Of a DNA stretch of 64,000 nucleotides, positions 46,778 to 55,408 are shown piece after piece. The stretch spans positions 824,990 to 888,989 of the forward strand of contig NZ_KZ454940.1 in NCBI RefSeq assembly GCF_002797355.1, in the 5' to 3' direction. The number at the start of each line of letters is the position of its first letter. The stretch's first letter is position 1. This stretch comes from Bacillus xiapuensis. Lineage in GTDB: Bacteria > Bacillota > Bacilli > Bacillales > Domibacillaceae. The translations under genes and the position numbers were made by a program. The notes under the pieces were generated by a model. It had not been told where the DNA came from and did no database searches. It saw only the letters and a list, made by a program, of their open reading frames with translations.

Positions 46778-47628
46778 AATATCGTTACGCAGCCGGCACG
46801 CCTTTTGAACGCAAAGCCCTTCAGCACGTCAGTTTTGCAATACCGAGCGGCACGTTCCTCGCCATCATCGGGCATACGGGTTCAGGAAAGTCAACGGTTC
46901 TTCAGCATTTAAATGCGCTGCTTCAGCCGACAAAAGGACGGGTGATCATCGGAGACAGGGTGATCGCAGCTGAGCAAAAAGAAAAGAATCTGAAGCCGGT
47001 CCGCAAAAAAGTCGGCATCGTCTTTCAGTTTCCAGAGCATCAGCTATTCGAAGAGACCGTTGAAAAAGATATTTGTTACGGCCCGATGAACTTTGGAGTG
47101 CCCGAATCAGAAGCGAAAGAACGGGCTCAGCGAATGATTCGCCAAGTGGGCTTGCCGGAAGATGTCTTGCAGAAGTCTCCTTTTGAATTATCAGGCGGGC
47201 AAATGCGCCGCGTAGCCATTGCCGGTGTGCTGGCGATGGAACCGGATGTCCTCGTATTGGATGAGCCTACCGCCGGATTGGATCCGAGAGGGCGGAAAGA
47301 GATTATGGAGATGTTTCAGCAGCTCCATAAGGAACGGGAGCTGTCGACGGTTCTGGTCACTCACAGCATGGAAGAGGCCGCCTTGTATGCTGATGAAATG
47401 GTCATCATGCATCAGGGAGAGGTTCGCCGAAAGGGACGGCCGCGGGAATTGTTTTCCTGCCCGGAGGAATTGTCTGAGCTGGGGCTCCGTGTGCCTGAAG
47501 TGGTTCGTTTTCAGCACCTATTTGAAGAACGGGCAGGAATACGGTTGACAAAAACGTGCCTGACAGTGAATGAACTGGCAGAAGAATTAAAGCTGGCCAG
47601 AGAGCGGGGAGTGCATCGTGATGAATAA
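46753..47628 (+). CDS. ecfA2: ECF transporter ATP-binding protein EcfA2
   Basis: Second ATPase of the ECF module, 291 aa. Walker A GHTGSGKST, Q-loop VFQFPEHQLFEETV (the FPEHQ form typical of EcfA2), signature LSGGQMRR and Walker B LVLDEPTAGLDP. Starts inside the end of ecfA1 and overlaps ecfT by about 11 bp, indicating coupled translation. Confidence 0.95.
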   Translation: MDIELQEVEYRYAAGTPFERKALQHVSFAIPSGTFLAIIGHTGSGKSTVLQHLNALLQPTKGRVIIGDRVIAAEQKEKNLKPVRKKVGIVFQFPEHQLFEETVEKDICYGPMNFGVPESEAKERAQRMIRQVGLPEDVLQKSPFELSGGQMRRVAIAGVLAMEPDVLVLDEPTAGLDPRGRKEIMEMFQQLHKERELSTVLVTHSMEEAALYADEMVIMHQGEVRRKGRPRELFSCPEELSELGLRVPEVVRFQHLFEERAGIRLTKTCLTVNELAEELKLARERGVHRDE

Positions 47629-48415
47629 GATGATCCTGGGGCGGTATTTGCCGCTTGATTCTATCGTTCACCGCTTAGATCCCCGAGCTAAGCTTCTGTT
47701 TATCTTTGCTTTTGTCGCTGTCGTGTTTCTCGCTAACAATGTGTGGACCTATGGGATTTTGGTGTTATTTACAATAGCGGCCGTTTGGCTGGCGAAGGTC
47801 AATATCCGCTTTTTAGCCGCTAGTCTTAAGCCTGTGCTCTGGCTGATTATCTTCACGTTTCTTCTCCACATCTTTTTAACAAAAGAGGGCGATTTGCTGT
47901 GGAAGGCCGGATTTATAGGAATTTATGAAGGCGGTTTAAGGCAAGGGGCTTTTATTTCCCTTCGGTTTCTGCTGTTGATCTTTGTGACGTCGCTATTGAC
48001 ATTGACGACCTCCCCGATCTCGATTACGGACGGTCTTGAAAGCCTGCTGCACCCGCTGAAGAAGATCAAGCTGCCGGTTCATGAGCTGGCATTAATGATG
48101 TCGATTTCCTTGCGTTTCATTCCGACCTTAATGGATGAGACGGAGAAGATTATGAAGGCGCAGCAGGCCCGCGGAGCAGACTTCACAAGCGGTCCAATAA
48201 AGGAAAGGGTTAAAGCAATTGTGCCGCTGCTCATTCCGCTGTTCGTCAGCGCTTTTAAGCGGGCTGACGAACTGGCGGTCGCCATGGAAGCGCGCGGATA
48301 CCGCGGCGGAGAAGGCCGGACGAAGTACCGTCTGCTGCATTGGAAGTGGCAAGATACCGCAGCGATGCTCGTTTTGGTGCTGCTTGCGGCGCTGCTTTGG
48401 TATCTAAGAAGTTAG
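47618..48415 (+). CDS. ecfT: ECF transporter transmembrane protein EcfT
   Basis: A 265-aa membrane scaffold joining the ATPases to S-components. N-terminal HRLDPRAKL, several hydrophobic segments, and the two coupling motifs MKAQQARGADF and AVAMEARGYRGG (the Ala-Arg-Gly motifs that dock on EcfA1/A2). GTG 47618 and ATG 47621 are adjacent candidate starts. No S-component gene is in the window. Confidence 0.95.
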   Translation: MMNKMILGRYLPLDSIVHRLDPRAKLLFIFAFVAVVFLANNVWTYGILVLFTIAAVWLAKVNIRFLAASLKPVLWLIIFTFLLHIFLTKEGDLLWKAGFIGIYEGGLRQGAFISLRFLLLIFVTSLLTLTTSPISITDGLESLLHPLKKIKLPVHELALMMSISLRFIPTLMDETEKIMKAQQARGADFTSGPIKERVKAIVPLLIPLFVSAFKRADELAVAMEARGYRGGEGRTKYRLLHWKWQDTAAMLVLVLLAALLWYLRS

Positions 48416-48433
48416 TAAATGGAGTGGTGACAT

Positions 48434-49177
48434 ATGATTCGCGTAAAATGCAAGGTAGCCTACGACGGAGCCTTGTTTTCTGGCTACCAGATCCAGCCGA
48501 GCGGCCGAACCGTTCAAGAGGAACTGGAGAAGGCTTTGCAAAAGCTTCACAAAGGCGAGACAGTGAAGGTGACGGCTTCCGGGCGGACAGATGCGGGCGT
48601 TCATGCGGTTGGCCAAGTGATTCATTTTGATACCGCACTGTCGATTCCGATGGAGCGCTGGCCGGCTGCCATGAACAGCTTGCTCCCGAGCGATATCGCT
48701 ATTATGGAAGCGGAGAAGGCGCCCGCTTCATTTCATGCCCGCTACTCGGCATCCGGCAAGGAATACCGCTATAAGGTCTATCAGGAGAAACAGCGGAACC
48801 CTTTTAAGCGCGCTTATGCCCATCACTTCCCTTTTGAGCTTGATTTGCAGGCGATGGAGCAGGCGGCTGCTCATTTGATGGGAACTCATGATTTTACTAG
48901 TTTCTGCTCAGCCAAAACAGAAGTGCAGGATAAGGTAAGACAAGTAAGAGACATCATCATTCAGCAGAATGGTACGGAAATAGAACTAAGATTTGTAGGA
49001 AACGGATTTCTATACAATATGGTCCGCATTATGACGGGAACGCTGCTGGAGGCAGGCAGGGGAAAAATACCCCCCGGCGCGGTCAAAGATATTTTAGCCG
49101 CTAGAGACCGGGCGCTGGCAGGAAAAACCGCTCCGGCAGAAGGCTTGTATCTTTGGCGCGTGTTCTATGGCAACTAA
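48434..49177 (+). CDS. truA: tRNA pseudouridine(38-40) synthase TruA
   Basis: A 247-aa pseudouridine synthase. Catalytic Asp lies in ASGRTDAGVHA (about residues 48-58); RNFVGNGF-like segment RFVGNGFLYNMVRIM near residue 190 is typical. Follows ecfT by 18 bp, conserved in Bacillus. Confidence 0.96.
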   Translation: MIRVKCKVAYDGALFSGYQIQPSGRTVQEELEKALQKLHKGETVKVTASGRTDAGVHAVGQVIHFDTALSIPMERWPAAMNSLLPSDIAIMEAEKAPASFHARYSASGKEYRYKVYQEKQRNPFKRAYAHHFPFELDLQAMEQAAAHLMGTHDFTSFCSAKTEVQDKVRQVRDIIIQQNGTEIELRFVGNGFLYNMVRIMTGTLLEAGRGKIPPGAVKDILAARDRALAGKTAPAEGLYLWRVFYGN

Positions 49178-49196
49178 TCCGGGTGTAACATTTTTC

Positions 49197-49225
49197 TTGA
49201 CAATGATTGACGGAGACGATATTAT
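49197..49225 (+). promoter_or_regulatory. Promoter for rplM-rpsI
   Basis: TTGACA (49197-49202), 17-bp spacer, TATTAT (49220-49225). Located just after truA. Confidence 0.85.
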
Positions 49226-49239
49226 ATCATATGGTATGT

Positions 49240-49318
49240 TATTTAACCCCACGATGAGCCCCGGAAACTTATTCGTGATATAAATACAGTGAACCACAAC
49301 ACATTTTCTTTAGGAGGG
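49240..49318 (+). promoter_or_regulatory. L13-type leader upstream of rplM
   Basis: The leader contains AACCCCACGATGAGCCCCGG and ACTTATTCGTG, blocks that resemble the Firmicute L13 leader, where excess L13 is thought to control its own operon. Identification is from motif memory; a covariance-model check would settle it. Confidence 0.65.
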
Positions 49319-49326
49319 TAAAATCA

Positions 49327-49764
49327 ATGCGTACGACTTATATGGCTAAAGCAAGCGAAATCGAGCGTAAATGGTACGTTGTAGATGCTGCCGGCAAAAC
49401 ATTAGGCCGTCTGGCTACTGAAGTAGCGTCTATTTTACGCGGTAAACATAAACCAACATTTACACCACATGTTGATACTGGCGATCACGTGATCATCATC
49501 AACGCGGAGAAAATCGAATTAACAGGTAAGAAACTGACTGACAAAATCTACTACCGTCACAGCATGTACCCAGGCGGTTTAAAAACTCGCACAGCGCTTG
49601 AAATGCGCACAAAGTATCCTGAAAGAATGCTTGAGCTTGCTATCAAAGGCATGCTTCCAAAAGGTTCTTTAGGCCGTCAAATGGCGAAAAAATTACATGT
49701 ATATGCTGGACCAGAGCATAAACACGAAGCACAAAAACCTGAAGTTTACGAACTTCGCGGATAA
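49327..49764 (+). CDS. rplM: 50S ribosomal protein L13
   Basis: A 145-aa early-assembly protein: [20 protein letters not shown] and [33 protein letters not shown] precedes the ATG. Co-transcribed with rpsI. Confidence 0.97.
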   Translation: MRTTYMAKASEIERKWYVVDAAGKTLGRLATEVASILRGKHKPTFTPHVDTGDHVIIINAEKIELTGKKLTDKIYYRHSMYPGGLKTRTALEMRTKYPERMLELAIKGMLPKGSLGRQMAKKLHVYAGPEHKHEAQKPEVYELRG

Positions 49765-49786
49765 TTATTAAGAGGAGGTTATCATC

Positions 49787-50179
49787 TTGGCACAAGTTCA
49801 ATATATTGGAACAGGTCGCCGCAAGAGCTCAGTCGCTCGCGTGCGCTTAGTACCTGGAGATGGAAAAATCGTCATCAACGGACGCGACGTAACAGACTAT
49901 ATCCCATTCGAAGCTTTACGCACAGTGATCAAGCAGCCATTAGTTGCTACTGAAACAGCCAACAGCTACGATGTGCATGTAAACGTAAAAGGAGGCGGCT
50001 ACACAGGTCAAGCTGGAGCAATCCGCCACGGCATCGCCCGCGCCTTACTTCAAGCGGACCCTGAATTCCGCCCAACACTTAAACGCGCTGGTTACTTAAC
50101 TCGCGACGCCCGCATGAAAGAACGTAAGAAATACGGTCTTAAAGGCGCTCGTCGTGCACCTCAGTTCTCAAAACGTTAA
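49787..50179 (+). CDS. rpsI: 30S ribosomal protein S9 (3' end is the integration site)
   Basis: A 130-aa protein whose C-terminal SKR tail reaches the P-site tRNA. TTG start after AGAGGAGGTT. The last codons (QFSKR-stop) lie within the 17-bp att repeat, and the integrated element restores an intact reading frame, so S9 should be unchanged. Its original terminator now appears to lie at 61938-61969, beyond the element. Confidence 0.97.
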   Translation: MAQVQYIGTGRRKSSVARVRLVPGDGKIVINGRDVTDYIPFEALRTVIKQPLVATETANSYDVHVNVKGGGYTGQAGAIRHGIARALLQADPEFRPTLKRAGYLTRDARMKERKKYGLKGARRAPQFSKR

Positions 50180-50181
50180 TA
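50165..50181. repeat. attL core (rpsI 3' end)
   Basis: TTCTCAAAACGTTAATA, covering the last codons and stop of rpsI. The same sequence with one change (A to G in the Lys codon) is at 61897-61913. The change is silent (AAA/AAG), consistent with a recombination core inside a coding sequence. Confidence 0.8.
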
Positions 50182-50182
50182 G

Positions 50183-50204
50183 AAACATTGATATATCAAT
50201 GTTT
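50183..50204. repeat. 22-bp perfect palindrome next to attL
   Basis: AAACATTGATA followed directly by its reverse complement. A run of six T begins 8 bp later (50212). It may be a core-type integrase binding region, a bidirectional terminator between convergent rpsI and int, or both. Confidence 0.6.
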
Positions 50205-50213
50205 GCAGAGCTT

Positions 50214-50247
50214 TTTTGGTTCAAGTTGGTTCAAATTAACTTGAACC
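50214..50247. repeat. Left arm-type integrase repeats
   Basis: Two tandem TTGGTTCAA units (50214-50234), then the inverted copy AACTTGAACC (50238-50247), ending at the integrase stop codon. The 21-bp tandem recurs with one mismatch at 61764-61784 near the other end of the element, as expected for arm-type sites. Confidence 0.65.
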
Positions 50248-51288
50248 TTATAAAGCACTTAACAGATTTAAAGCATCGGCATCTTGCTGGTGCTTTTTTT
50301 CTGGCATTAATTCCAGATAATAATTCTGTGTGGTTTGAATATTAATGTGACCTAATCGCTTTGATACATAAGCAATATCTATGTCTTGAGAAAATAAAAA
50401 TGATGCATGAGTGTCTCTTAAACCGTGAAACGTTGTTTTCTTAATATCTAATTTCTTCAATAACTCCGCTAATTGTTCCGACTGTTTAAAACCGCCAAAG
50501 CTGAAAATATAACCATTCTCTTTAACAGGAATTTTACGAATGAGTTCATATACTTCTTTGTTAATAGAAACATCACGTTTTGCATTTTGTGTCTTTAACG
50601 AAGTGTCATCAGAAGTAGGACTGATTGAATGTCTAACTTTTATTCCGTATTCATAAAGACTCTCTGGGCGTATTGCTAGCAGTTCTCCACGTCTCATCCC
50701 CGTTTCTAATGCAAGTAATACAAGTAAGTTAAATTCGTCTTCTGGATGCTGTAAAACGTAATTACGAAGCTTTCTAAAATCAGTGATAGATAATGCTTTA
50801 TTACGTTTAGGTGGATTCTCTCCACGTGTTTTTACTAAACGAGCAAAATCATTTGCAATATAGCCACGAGCATATGCATCACGTAAAGATGTTTTAATTT
50901 TAAGAAGAACCTCATGAGTTGTTTTTCGTGAATGTGTCTTGGCATACTCATCAATCTTTTTCTGAACAACAATATCATTTAAATCTTTTAATTGAATATC
51001 CTGAAATAAATTTCTAATAACTCCTAAAGTACGAACATAATTTTGAAATGTCGTTTCTTTAACGTCATTAACCTTTACAAGATATATCCAATTTTCGAAG
51101 AAGTCCGCAAATGTTGTTGTTCTGTGAGCAAGTTCTTTTCCTTCTCCTTTCGCTAATTCCATTTCTAAAGCCCAAAGTTTTGCTTCCTTCTTAGTCGGAA
51201 ATGTTTTAGTTAGTTTTTTATGTTCTCCATATTTGTACAAAGAAATTTGTGCTCGATATGACTTTCCTCTTTTTACAATACTAGCCAT
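50248..51288 (-). CDS. int: Tyrosine recombinase/integrase
   Basis: A 346-aa phage-type integrase. N-terminal arm-binding domain (SIVKRGKSYRAQISLYKYG), SAM-like core-binding domain, and catalytic domain with Arg in TGMRRGE (near residue 200), HGLRDTHAS (HxxR) and LGH...TTQNYY (His and the Tyr nucleophile near residue 330). All catalytic residues are present, so it looks functional. A TTG at 51306 is in frame, but GAAAGGGATTGATAGC places the start at ATG 51288. Oriented toward rpsI. Confidence 0.93.
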   Translation of the reverse strand: MASIVKRGKSYRAQISLYKYGEHKKLTKTFPTKKEAKLWALEMELAKGEGKELAHRTTTFADFFENWIYLVKVNDVKETTFQNYVRTLGVIRNLFQDIQLKDLNDIVVQKKIDEYAKTHSRKTTHEVLLKIKTSLRDAYARGYIANDFARLVKTRGENPPKRNKALSITDFRKLRNYVLQHPEDEFNLLVLLALETGMRRGELLAIRPESLYEYGIKVRHSISPTSDDTSLKTQNAKRDVSINKEVYELIRKIPVKENGYIFSFGGFKQSEQLAELLKKLDIKKTTFHGLRDTHASFLFSQDIDIAYVSKRLGHINIQTTQNYYLELMPEKKHQQDADALNLLSAL

Positions 51289-51319
51289 GCTATCAATCCC
51301 TTTCAAAAATAAAGTTGAT

Positions 51320-51336
51320 AGATGCTAGTTGAATAC
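51320..51336. repeat. 17-bp inverted copy upstream of int
   Basis: AGATGCTAGTTGAATAC, whose exact reverse complement is at 61742-61758 near the right end. It lies in the int promoter region. The exact match at opposite ends suggests a second class of integrase or excisionase binding sites, or a circularisation-sensitive int regulatory site. Confidence 0.65.
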
Positions 51337-51381
51337 ATCTGTATTGTATTCTGAAACTAACATCTTATCAACTGTCACATT

Positions 51382-51579
51382 TTAAACGGAGTGTTTTTCG
51401 ATAAAGTGTATTAAAGACTTCATTGTGTAGCGTTCGCGCTTACCAATCATGAAACGATCTAGCTCTTCATGTGGCCGAATATATTTATCAAAAGACTTTG
51501 GGTCTATACCTAAAAAATCTGATGCTTGTTCCCTTGTTAAAAGATATGGATAATCCTTTGTAGCCATGTTTGTGCTCAT
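51382..51579 (-). CDS. Excisionase-like helix-turn-helix protein
   Basis: A 65-aa basic protein with a MerR/Xis-like winged-helix pattern: LLTREQASDFLGIDPKSFDKYIR then GKRERYTMKSLIHFIEKH. Placement just upstream of int matches excisionases of Tn916-like elements. AAAGGAGATGATG precedes the ATG. No experimental basis; assigned by size, position and motif. Confidence 0.75.
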   Translation of the reverse strand: MSTNMATKDYPYLLTREQASDFLGIDPKSFDKYIRPHEELDRFMIGKRERYTMKSLIHFIEKHSV

Positions 51580-51612
51580 GTGGCATCATCTCCTTTGTGC
51601 TGAGATTTAATT

Positions 51613-51807
51613 TTAAAATTTATTTAGTTCTTTTAGTGCTTGTTCAGCATCATATTTGATTTGTCCTAAAATATCTTCTGGTGTATAGTAGCTATTTTGG
51701 TAATCAGAATGATTATCCGTTTTATTAATTGTTCCTTTACCGTTCTGGAAAAAGTCTACTAGTTCGACAATGTGTTGTATATGTTCTTTTAATTTCGGAA
51801 AACTCAT
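51613..51807 (-). CDS. Small hypothetical protein
   Basis: A 64-aa protein (starts MSFPKLKEHIQHIVELVDFF) that I do not recognise. It has predicted helices at each end and a polar middle. GGAAGGATG precedes the ATG, and it starts 8 bp after the relaxase gene stop, so it is probably translated with it. Confidence 0.55.
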   Translation of the reverse strand: MSFPKLKEHIQHIVELVDFFQNGKGTINKTDNHSDYQNSYYTPEDILGQIKYDAEQALKELNKF

Positions 51808-51814
51808 TTAACTA

Positions 51815-52972
51815 TCATCCTTCCCACGGTTTACCTTCTAATTGGTAAAGTGTCTTATATTTATTTAACCAAGATATATGGTCATCATTGGGTTCGAATT
51901 CTTCATAGTACTGTTTATATAAATAATCTATTAATTCTTTTGCTGTATTACCTCCCCATATTTGTTGAACTTTCCACAATGTGGGGAGTAGCCCAGACCC
52001 CTTAATTAGATGGTCTATTGATTGTTGTAACAAATTGTTTCGTGGAGATGGTGACTCAAAGTGAAAGTCCTTCTCATCTAACAATTCAAGCATTAATCTA
52101 GTTATCTTATGAGGTCGATTAGAATTAACATAAAAGAACATGTAGCGATCAAGTAGAGAACTAATAATCACATTTTTAAGCTGTTCATCTGTACTACATT
52201 CTTTAATTGCATCTGTTAATTGATGGGCGTAATCACCTGAAAACTCTGCTTCAACACGTGTCCAGTCATCCACTTCTTTAGCGATATGGCGCATGTGTTT
52301 CACGACAGTTGTTCCTCTTTTTTATCATAAATGCGTAAATGCACTTTTGTATTTCTGCTTTTTGCCCCGATATACAATGTTTGTGCTTGAAAATCCTTCG
52401 ATATGTCGGACACTTTCGAGTTGTTTCTTTTGTATGGTTTTTCTTTGTTGTCATCAATAACCTTTTGTAGGTAACTTTTATTAGTACTTGCCATAGCGCA
52501 ATTCAGTCCTCTTTTCTTCAATTGAGCGTTTTAATTTAGCAATATCAATACCTTCATTAATAAAGTCACAACAGATATCAATTCGTGAAAGTCTAAAACT
52601 ATATTCATCCGAATCAATCATTTTTAAAAAGGTGTGTAAATGAATAGGTTCATTAAATTCTGCTTCATATCGCTTTCGATACTCATGCCATGCATATGCA
52701 CTATATTTGACAATCACACCCATTTTCGTAAATGCCTCATGATAAGCAATACAGAAATAAAAAGGTGCATTGATGAATGAGTAACCTATTGTGTAGCCTT
52801 CTGGTAGCTTAACGTCAGCTTCACCGAAGTTGTCAAATAGCTTATGCATCTTAGATTTAATCAAGAAGGTACTTATTAGACTTTTTGCTACCCAGTCACG
52901 CCATTCATCAAAGTCAAACACGCCTGTTGTTTGCAATACGAGTGTAAATTGGTCAATATCTGGTTTAATCAT
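51815..52972 (-). pseudogene. Rep_trans/MobT-type relaxase, disrupted by two frame changes
   Basis: Three overlapping frames together read as one Rep_trans family protein of about 385 codons. Fragment 1 (52972-52481) has the family N-terminus DQFTLVLQ and the acidic motif SRIDICCDF. Fragment 2 (52521-52300, different frame) has LYIGAKSRNTKVHLRIYDK, where the catalytic Tyr is expected. Fragment 3 (52303-51815, back in the first frame) has DDWTRVEAEFSGDYA. Two compensating shifts lie near 52500 and near the A6 run at about 52316. A proper ribosome binding site precedes fragment 1. Either the nicking enzyme is dead, or the sequence has errors there. Related proteins nick oriT and start rolling-circle replication in Tn916/ICEBs1-like elements. 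Confidence 0.8.
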
Positions 52973-53070
52973 GTTCTATTCACTCCTTTTGCTTAGAAAA
53001 CTTTAGGTAAAGTTTTCTTGGTGTAAAAGCCTATAAGAATAGACTTTGGTGTGGGTTTTGCTCCTGACTG

Positions 53071-53170
53071 GAGCTGGGGTGATTACCTGCACCCCAGCTC
53101 TCCTAAAGGTGTAAAGCACGGAGCGGAACCTTCCCCGCCTGAGCGGCGGGTCCCCTTCCGCTCTTTGTGC
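53071..53170. other. Candidate oriT: strong hairpins between relaxase and coupling-protein genes
   Basis: GAGCTGGGGTG (53071-53081) and CACCCCAGCTC (53090-53100) form a perfect 11-bp stem. A second, longer structure pairs GCAC...GAGCGGAA (53116-53128) with TTCCGCTC...GTGC (53156-53170), with an inner CCCGCC/GGCGGG hairpin (53134-53150). This GC-rich island in AT-rich DNA occupies the 227-bp gap where Tn916-type elements have oriT and single-strand origins. Function is inferred. Confidence 0.5.
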
Positions 53171-53199
53171 CGTCGCTCCTTAAGGAAAAGCTAGGTGCT

Positions 53200-54501
53200 T
53201 CAATTCAAAAAGCAACAGTAAGGAACGGTCAACAACCGTGGCTTGTCTGCACTTGCTAGCCCTGGATAACTGTAAATCCCTTGACCAGCAGTAAATTGAA
53301 CTGGCGGTATATCCACACCAGAGGAAAACAAAGTTCTATAGGTTTGCTCGTCACTATCACCTAAAGCAATCTTCAAAACGAGCTGTTCTCTAATCGCTGT
53401 TGGCATCGTCTGTGCGTTCATTTGTTGCGTAGCGACCCACAGAATACACCCTAATTGACGACCCATGAAAGCAACATCAGATAGTATGCTATCGACTTCA
53501 TCACGTTCTTTTTTCGCTAAAGTCTTCCATGACTCTCTTAATGCCCCGAATTCATCTATGAGTAAAATTAAAGCTGGTAAACCAGCATCCCTATACGTTT
53601 TGTTACGATTTGATATGAAATAGTCTTGTAATTCATCTTGTCGTATTTTCATACGCTCATGAAATTGCTTAATCAATTCAATCGCATTTGTTTTATCGCC
53701 AGTTCGCTCATCACCAATGGTACGTTTAGCCATTTGGTAAACGTCAGTGCGCTTTGGATCAATTATGAATAACTCATGACTGACCTTTTTTGATAATACT
53801 TGTTCAACTAGCATTTGAATAAAAAACGATTTACCACTACCTGTTTGGCCGACTAAACCCATATGATGAAACGGTACTGTTGCACGCTCATCTAGACGTA
53901 GGGCGTAATCGTCTGCTGTCTTATTTGACCATTCAATCAAGTCACTTGCTGATTTAATCTTTAGTTGTTTATGTGAATCAACTGAATAAAATTCGTAGAT
54001 ATACCAGTCGCGATCTTTTGATAAGTACTTGCGCTCGCTTACGTAACCTTTTAAAGCTGAATCAATCCGCATATCTTCAAGTTTCTTGTCGAACTTTATT
54101 GTATTATTAATAAAAACTTTTCCAGACTGTCTTGTTCGATTATCATCAAATGTTATCTTGATTTTTGGTAAAGTAACTAAACGATTGTCAAACTCCCGTT
54201 CATCTTCAAATCTCGCGTCTTTAATATGTCTTCTTATTCGCTTAGTCATCAAGTAATAATGCAGAGAAAAAAATAGACCAAACCACAGTTTATTGCGAAT
54301 TGACCAATTAACAAACAAAGTAAATACCATCATACCGACAGGAATCAAGAAGATATTTGATTCGATATGTGGAAGCTGTATTATCGTTATTTGTTCAACG
54401 ATTAGTGGATACAGTTTATAAAAGAAAAACCATAAGATAAGAAAAAATCCAATGAATAAAAATGAAATAAAACCACGTTGCATTCTATATGTTTTCTTCA
54501 T
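53200..54501 (-). CDS. FtsK/SpoIIIE-like coupling ATPase (TcpA/ConQ/Orf21 type)
   Basis: A 433-aa protein: two hydrophobic segments in the first ~75 residues, then a P-loop ATPase domain with Walker A GQTGSGKS (near residue 215) and Walker B LILLIDEFGALRE (near residue 330). Size and architecture match conjugative coupling proteins of Tn916 (Orf21) and ICEBs1 (ConQ), which deliver relaxase-DNA to the secretion channel. An in-frame GTG at 54510 precedes it, but AGGATG spacing favours ATG 54501. Its cognate channel is absent, so it would need a resident ICE. Confidence 0.88.
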   Translation of the reverse strand: MKKTYRMQRGFISFLFIGFFLILWFFFYKLYPLIVEQITIIQLPHIESNIFLIPVGMMVFTLFVNWSIRNKLWFGLFFSLHYYLMTKRIRRHIKDARFEDEREFDNRLVTLPKIKITFDDNRTRQSGKVFINNTIKFDKKLEDMRIDSALKGYVSERKYLSKDRDWYIYEFYSVDSHKQLKIKSASDLIEWSNKTADDYALRLDERATVPFHHMGLVGQTGSGKSFFIQMLVEQVLSKKVSHELFIIDPKRTDVYQMAKRTIGDERTGDKTNAIELIKQFHERMKIRQDELQDYFISNRNKTYRDAGLPALILLIDEFGALRESWKTLAKKERDEVDSILSDVAFMGRQLGCILWVATQQMNAQTMPTAIREQLVLKIALGDSDEQTYRTLFSSGVDIPPVQFTAGQGIYSYPGLASADKPRLLTVPYCCFLN

Positions 54502-54527
54502 GCAAACCACATCCTACTATCGTGGTT

Positions 54528-54547
54528 CCGCCCCTTGTCAGGGGCGG
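54528..54547. other. Hairpin upstream of coupling-protein gene
   Basis: CCGCCCC (54528-54534) and GGGGCGG (54541-54547) form a perfect GC-rich stem with a TTGTCA loop, in the 102-bp gap between the coupling-protein and DUF961-like genes. No T-run follows on the minus strand. Possibly an mRNA processing or regulatory site. Confidence 0.45.
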
Positions 54548-54603
54548 TCACAGGTATAATAATGTATTTATTGATAGGAAGGGAACTTACTGCCCTTCAT
54601 TCT

Positions 54604-54960
54604 TTACTTTGGTGGAATAATGTCTACATCGTCTGCCTTGACGGAAAGTTCACTCATGAATGTTCCATATACAGAAGCTGTTGGATTCACAAATGTGATT
54701 CTACTAAATTTCTTATAACTCTTTGGAGGTTGTGGAACTTTAACGTCTATTTGCTCACCGGCATTAAGGTCTGGTTGAACGTCATCGCCTTCGTACTTTG
54801 TGTTATCTGTCGCAATAATGCATTTGTATTTAGTCCCTAACTGTTTTGTGACTTGACCGTCCTCGTATTCGTTCCACGGTTCATGAGCCATCACTCGGAC
54901 ATCTTTGTCTTTGAAAAATCCTACTGCATCAAATTTGTTAAATTGTCTTAGTTTCTTCAT
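54604..54960 (-). CDS. DUF961/HelP-like accessory protein
   Basis: A 118-aa protein. The C-terminal pattern FVNPTASVYG...LSVKADDVDI resembles the VNP...KADDI ending of DUF961 proteins (Orf22/Orf23 of Tn916, HelP/YdcP of ICEBs1), and it sits in the same place, upstream of the coupling protein. HelP helps PcrA unwind element DNA. Similarity is from motif recall only. AAAAGGAGAG lies upstream of the ATG. Confidence 0.65.
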   Translation of the reverse strand: MKKLRQFNKFDAVGFFKDKDVRVMAHEPWNEYEDGQVTKQLGTKYKCIIATDNTKYEGDDVQPDLNAGEQIDVKVPQPPKSYKKFSRITFVNPTASVYGTFMSELSVKADDVDIIPPK

Positions 54961-54991
54961 AACAAATTCTACTCTCCTTTTCTAACCGCTT

Positions 54992-55249
54992 TTAATTTTT
55001 TATTGTGTAATTTCCTAATGCATTCTCAAGACTCTTGATAATCGGAATTACATCATCAGTTCTTTCGAGTTGAATGCTAAATCCACCTAAATTTAAGATT
55101 TTTTCAACATCATTGAACTTTAACAATTCAATACTATCTCGAACCATTCTTTCTTGTAATTCAAATTTCTCTAAAAGGCTATCAAAGTATGCCACATCAA
55201 CTTGTAACCATTTCCTAGATACTTCTGGGTGATTTATTTTATAAAGCAT
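54992..55249 (-). CDS. Hypothetical protein at head of the mobilization operon
   Basis: An 85-aa acidic protein beginning MLYKINHPEVSRKWLQVD. AGAGGTGA seven bases before ATG 55249 decides this start over an upstream in-frame ATG at 55303. I do not recognise the family. It is first in the leftward operon and is divergent from the plus-strand gene at 55409, so a small regulatory or accessory role is possible. Confidence 0.6.
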   Translation of the reverse strand: MLYKINHPEVSRKWLQVDVAYFDSLLEKFELQERMVRDSIELLKFNDVEKILNLGGFSIQLERTDDVIPIIKSLENALGNYTIKN

Positions 55250-55408
55250 GATTAGTTCACCTCTTCTCAATGGATATTTCTTATTACAAATTAATCTTAA
55301 CATTATGTTTCCACATATTCTAAGGCTTTTGAAATAGCAAAATCCGCCGTTTTAATGGATATATCTAAAAATTCATGCTATTATTTGTTTATAAAGGAGT
55401 GTTTCGGT
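55250..55408. promoter_or_regulatory. Divergent promoter region of the element
   Basis: The 159-bp gap between two divergent genes must hold promoters for both halves. Rightward, TGCTATTAT (55376-55384) is a good extended -10 without a clear -35, 25 bp before the 55409 start. In ICEBs1-like elements such a gap is the control switch. Confidence 0.4.

Noticed and set aside
54478-54840. 120-codon plus-strand frame in the element
   Set aside because: Antisense to the DUF961-like gene and coupling-protein gene; the minus-strand genes have ribosome binding sites and family-like motifs.
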